Part shown: positions 60,824 through 64,000 of the stretch, in pieces | Position numbering within the stretch: position 1 is the first letter of the stretch | Layout: the number at the start of each line of letters is the position of its first letter | Assembly (NCBI GenBank): GCA_045638685.1 | Contig: JAZUBT010000018.1 | Location: 21,533 to 85,532, forward strand | Direction of reading: 5' to 3' | Length of the DNA: 64,000 bases | Origin: SIG673 sp045638685 | GTDB taxonomy: Bacteria; Bacillota; Clostridia; Oscillospirales; CAG-272 | The notes under the pieces: model-generated | What the model was told of the DNA's origin: nothing | Database searches by the model: none | What the model saw: the letters and a program-made list of their open reading frames with translations, nothing else | Translations under genes and position numbers: made by a program

Positions 60824-60951
60824 CACATTCTTGAAGGAATTAACAAAAAGTTATCTGGACTTTCGGGTTTTATAGTGATATTGTATTACTAACATCTATG
60901 TGATAATTTTGATGTACAATATTTGCATCATCAAAATTTAAGGAGGTCATT

Positions 60952-61884
60952 ATGACAACACAAAAGTTACTTACAGAATGGCTGGAAATCTACCAAAAGG
61001 AGCATATCAAAACACGAACATACAGCCGATATCAAGGGCTTATCACGATGCACATTGTGCCCACGCTTGGAGAGCGAAACATTTCAGAGCTTGGACGGAG
61101 AGAGATTCAAGAATTTCTCACACAGCAGAAGAAGGATGGTAATATGCGAAACGGTAAAAAGCTATCTGCTATAAGTACGAATATGATGCTATCCGTCCTA
61201 AATCTCGCATTTGAATATGCCTGCGATATGGAGTATATTGAGGAAAATCCGTGTGTGCGAGTGCGTAGGACGAAAGGTGAAATAAAGAAGATTGAGGCAT
61301 TTACGGTCGAGGAACAAAGAGCAATTGAAACGGAAATAGCAAGGTCAAACGATAGACGTTTACACGGCATTCTCTTATGTCTATATACAGGATTGCGTAT
61401 AGGAGAACTCCTCGGACTTACATGGAATGACGTTAACCTTGACCGTGGCGTTATAAAAATTACAAAAACAGTTTATCGCGCAAAAGACGATAATGGAACG
61501 TGGCAGCTTTGCGTAGATACGCCTAAAACAAAAGCATCGGACAGAATGATCCCTCTGCCCGAATATATAACTAACATGCTCCGTCAGAACTATGAAACAG
61601 CTCATACACCCTACGTTGTAGAAAATAAAAAAGGCGAACGAATGTCGATTCGTTCGTACCAATACATATTTGAAAAGCTAACTGAACGCGCGGGAGTGCG
61701 CAAACTCAATTTTCACGCCTTGCGCCATACCTTCGCTACTCGTGCTATTGAATGCGGAATGGATATCAAGACCGTTGCCGATATCATGGGGCATCAAAAC
61801 GCATCAATTACACTTAACCGCTATGCACACTGTATGCTCGAACATAAAATCGAAATGATGCAGAAACTGCCGCGGGTTTTGTGA
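60952..61884 (+). CDS. Tyrosine site-specific recombinase (integrase)
   Basis: A 310-residue phage/ICE-type integrase. The N-terminal SAM-like core-binding domain covers about residues 1-110 (TEWLEIYQKEHIKTRTYSRYQGLITMHIVPTLGERNISEL). The catalytic domain has Arg in LYTGLRIGELLGLTW near 149, HALRHTFATRAIE near 253 and the nucleophile Tyr in GHQNASITLNRYAH near 287. It lacks a long arm-binding domain. It is the obvious candidate to have inserted the element at tRNA-Pro. Starts with AAGGAGG seven bases upstream. Confidence 0.93.
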   Translation: MTTQKLLTEWLEIYQKEHIKTRTYSRYQGLITMHIVPTLGERNISELGRREIQEFLTQQKKDGNMRNGKKLSAISTNMMLSVLNLAFEYACDMEYIEENPCVRVRRTKGEIKKIEAFTVEEQRAIETEIARSNDRRLHGILLCLYTGLRIGELLGLTWNDVNLDRGVIKITKTVYRAKDDNGTWQLCVDTPKTKASDRMIPLPEYITNMLRQNYETAHTPYVVENKKGERMSIRSYQYIFEKLTERAGVRKLNFHALRHTFATRAIECGMDIKTVADIMGHQNASITLNRYAHCMLEHKIEMMQKLPRVL

Positions 61885-61886
61885 GC

Positions 61887-61923
61887 AAAACTGCGTCGAT
61901 TGATTAATTCGACGCAGTTTTTA
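61887..61923 (+). terminator. Terminator of the integrase gene
   Basis: AAAACTGCGTCGA pairs with its exact complement around a nine-base loop and ends in TTTTT. It lies three bases after the stop codon. Confidence 0.9.
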
Positions 61924-61998
61924 CAATAAAAAAGAGCATATTCTTCTAAAGTAAGGTAGAAAAATATGCTAAGGCATTAAAAAATTTACATTATTATC

Positions 61999-62027
61999 TT
62001 GACGATACTCTTAAAAAGTAGTATAAT
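61999..62027 (+). promoter_or_regulatory. Promoter of the repeat-rich lipoprotein gene
   Basis: TTGACG (61999-62004), 17 bp, TATAAT (62022-62027). Start near 62034, 63 bases before the ATG. Confidence 0.85.
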
Positions 62028-62096
62028 ATCTTGTAAACCAAGAAATTTATGCACAGAATTAATCATTCGGTGCAATTTTAACATCAGGAGGAAAAC

Positions 62097-64000
62097 ATGA
62101 TGGCAAACAAAAAGCGTTTAGTTGCAATCGCATTGGCAATTTTAATGCTTGTTATGGAGACACTTTCTCTCTTCTCATGTGGAACAAAGGTCGAAAATTT
62201 TGAGCTTTCGTTCAATGTTGATGGAGAGAACTATGCTACCATAACTACAACAGGAACGGAGACGATCCAAATTCCCGAAAATCCATCAAAGGACGGCTAT
62301 ACCTTTGACGGTTGGTATTGGGATAAGGATGTCTGGAGTAAGCCGTTTACAGCGAACTCTTTACTTGATGCTCCAATCTCAAGCGATATGTCCGTATATG
62401 CAAAGTTTACACCGGTTGTATATTCCATATCCTATGAAATTGACGGCGGTACGCATAACAATCCCGCGACATACACGATTGAAAGCAGTTTTGAGTTTGC
62501 GGATGCTCAAAAAGCAGGTTATACTTTCTTGGGTTGGTATGCCGATGCGTCTTTTCAAACACAGATCAAGTCCATATCTGCGGGTGCTACCGGAGATATG
62601 ACTCTGTATGCCAAGTTTGAATTAGCGGCGTATAGCATCACCTATGAGAACACCAAGGGTGCTGAAAACACCAATCCGAGTACATATACCATCAATAGTG
62701 AGACAATTACGTTTGCACCGTTGTCTAAAGATGGATATACCTTTGGCGGCTGGTATGTTGGCAATACTAAGGTCATGGAAATCTCCAAGGGTAGCACCGG
62801 TAATCTTACCTTGAATGCAAAATGGGATGCGATTGGTTATACCATTACATATCACAATGTAGCAGGCGCAACGAATGTCAATCCCGTTTCCTATGATGTA
62901 GAGGATCAGCCTCTGACACTGTCTGCTGCGAGCAAGGCGGGATATAGATTTGTCGGCTGGTATACCGATGCAGCATTTACTAACAAAGTAACTGAAATTG
63001 CTATTGGGACTACTGGCGACATCAATCTCTATGCAAAATGGGAGCTTATCGAATATACCGCAACCTTCATGGATGGCGATACCGAAATCGGAAAAGTTAA
63101 GTTCACGGTTGAGAGCGAATCTATTACCGAACCTGCTGTTCCCGAACACGTGGGATACACTGGTGCGTGGGAGAGCTATACTCTTGGCACGGAAGATATT
63201 ACTGTAAATGCTATTTATTCTCTTATAGGATATGGTATTATATATAACAACGTATCCGGAGCAACGAATAGCAATCCTGAAACCTACGATGTGGAAGTTC
63301 AGCCTCTTGCACTCTCTGATGCAAGCAAAGATGGTTACCATTTCCTTGGTTGGTATACCGATGCAGAATTTAACAACAGGGTGACCGAGATTGCGGTTGG
63401 CACTACCGGCGAGGTAAAGCTCTGGGCAAAATGGGAGCCTGTTGTCTACACCGTGACCTTCGAGGCAGACGGAGTAGTTGTGGATACAAAGAGCTACACC
63501 GTAGAGGACAAAACCATCACCGTTCCCACAGTTCCCGCAAAGGACGGATACAACGGTAGATGGGAAGATTATTCTCTTAACAACAGTGACATAACCGTAA
63601 ACGCGGTATACACTAAGCTCCCCTACAGTATCACCTACACAAATCTTAATGGAGCTACCCATACCAATCCTACCGAGTACGACGTAGAAACCAATACAAT
63701 AACCCTCTCCGCACCTACCGCCAGAACAGGCTACGAATTCGACGGCTGGTACAAGAACGGCACAAAGGTAACTACCATACCCAAGGGCACAAGTGGTGAC
63801 ATAGCCATGGAAGCTCGCTGGAATGTTATAACCTACACCGTAACCTTTAAGGCAGACGGAGTGACAGTAGATACAGAGAGCTATACCGTAGAGGATAAGG
63901 ATATTACTGTTCCCGACGTTCCCGAGAAGAACGGATATACCGGAAGATGGGAGAACTATACACTTACTATCGGAAATATAACTGTAAATGCGGTATATAC
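62097..64000 (+). CDS. InlB B-repeat surface lipoprotein (runs off window)
   Basis: An open frame of at least 634 codons from ATG 62097, with AGGAGG seven bases upstream. The N-terminus is a lipoprotein-like signal (KRLVAIALAILMLVMETLSLFSCG, Cys near residue 31). The mature part is made of repeats. Type A has about 70 residues (YxITYxNxxGATNxNPxTYDVE...GYxFxGWYTDxxF...AKWE), like the Listeria-Bacteroides InlB B-repeat. Type B has about 56 residues (YTVTFxADGxxVDTxSYTVEDKxITVP...GRWExYxL...ITVNAVYT). After three or four A units, B and A alternate. Likely an adhesin or cell-surface stalk; no C-terminal domain is visible. Confidence 0.88.
   Translation, partial: MMANKKRLVAIALAILMLVMETLSLFSCGTKVENFELSFNVDGENYATITTTGTETIQIPENPSKDGYTFDGWYWDKDVWSKPFTANSLLDAPISSDMSVYAKFTPVVYSISYEIDGGTHNNPATYTIESSFEFADAQKAGYTFLGWYADASFQTQIKSISAGATGDMTLYAKFELAAYSITYENTKGAENTNPSTYTINSETITFAPLSKDGYTFGGWYVGNTKVMEISKGSTGNLTLNAKWDAIGYTITYHNVAGATNVNPVSYDVEDQPLTLSAASKAGYRFVGWYTDAAFTNKVTEIAIGTTGDINLYAKWELIEYTATFMDGDTEIGKVKFTVESESITEPAVPEHVGYTGAWESYTLGTEDITVNAIYSLIGYGIIYNNVSGATNSNPETYDVEVQPLALSDASKDGYHFLGWYTDAEFNNRVTEIAVGTTGEVKLWAKWEPVVYTVTFEADGVVVDTKSYTVEDKTITVPTVPAKDGYNGRWEDYSLNNSDITVNAVYTKLPYSITYTNLNGATHTNPTEYDVETNTITLSAPTARTGYEFDGWYKNGTKVTTIPKGTSGDIAMEARWNVITYTVTFKADGVTVDTESYTVEDKDITVPDVPEKNGYTGRWENYTLTIGNITVNAVY

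Noticed and set aside
62622..63662. 346-codon minus-strand frame
   Set aside because: It is the antisense of the repeat-rich lipoprotein; its apparent repeats mirror the sense-strand repeats.
60952..64000. Prophage
   Set aside because: Apart from the integrase no phage structural, replication or lysis gene is present in the visible part; an integrative element is a better description.
62097..64000. CRISPR array suggested by repeated segments
   Set aside because: The repeats are long, in frame and degenerate, and encode protein repeats; no short exact repeats with unique spacers occur anywhere in the window.

Overview
The window looks like the chromosome of an anaerobic, endospore-forming member of the Clostridia (Bacillota) of moderate GC content. 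Spore genes (dipicolinate synthase dpaA/dpaB, spoIIR), a CIRCE-controlled hrcA-grpE-dnaK operon, rubrerythrin, an NfnAB-type electron-bifurcating transhydrogenase and Bacillota-style promoters (TTGACA-17-TATAAT) with GGAGG ribosome sites support this. No intact rRNA or tRNA gene and no CRISPR array was seen. Species cannot be named from the sequence alone.

Layout. (1) 0-3 kb, minus strand: a Phe/chorismate operon read leader, pheA, aroB, aroC (cut by the window edge). It starts at a perfect promoter and is preceded by a 54-codon leader peptide with a run of Phe/Tyr codons and a terminator, which is an attenuator. (2) 3-17 kb: housekeeping and sporulation genes, including dpaAB, a lipid kinase, rubrerythrin, apolipoprotein N-acyltransferase, a radical SAM protein with unusual cysteine spacing, spoIIR, a HIT protein and the heat-shock operon without dnaJ. 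(3) 17-29 kb, plus strand: PAP2 phosphatase, lepA, hemW, two ABC exporter pairs, a thioesterase, a UvrX-type Y-family polymerase with a YolD-like partner, and an SDR enzyme. (4) 29.05-52.74 kb, plus strand: a surface polysaccharide (Wzx/Wzy-type) cluster behind a 68-bp inverted repeat and a consensus extended -10 promoter. It holds the initiating sugar transferase, GT4 and GT8 glycosyltransferases, Wzy and Wzx, a CDP-6-deoxyhexose branch, acyltransferases, two duplicated TupA-like ATP-grasp genes, and a block that could import, phosphorylate and nucleotide-activate a free uronic acid (Na+ symporter with a 30-aa partner peptide, galacturonokinase-like kinase, nucleotidyltransferase, UDP-glucuronate 4-epimerase). 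(5) 53.1-57.5 kb: nfnA-nfnB between two near-identical inverted hairpins, then a C-terminally shortened MocR/PdxR regulator divergent from a pyridoxamine kinase. (6) 57.57-64 kb: an integrated element. It begins with two 3'-end fragments of tRNA-Pro and carries a HExxH protein, a DUF4143-type ATPase, a frameshifted small gene, a tyrosine integrase and a large InlB-type repeat lipoprotein that runs off the window.

The points most worth following up are the pheA leader, the proposed uronate salvage block in the capsule cluster, the CDP-sugar branch lacking a 3-dehydrase, the ATP-grasp duplication, and the tRNA-Pro element with its metallopeptidase/ATPase pair.
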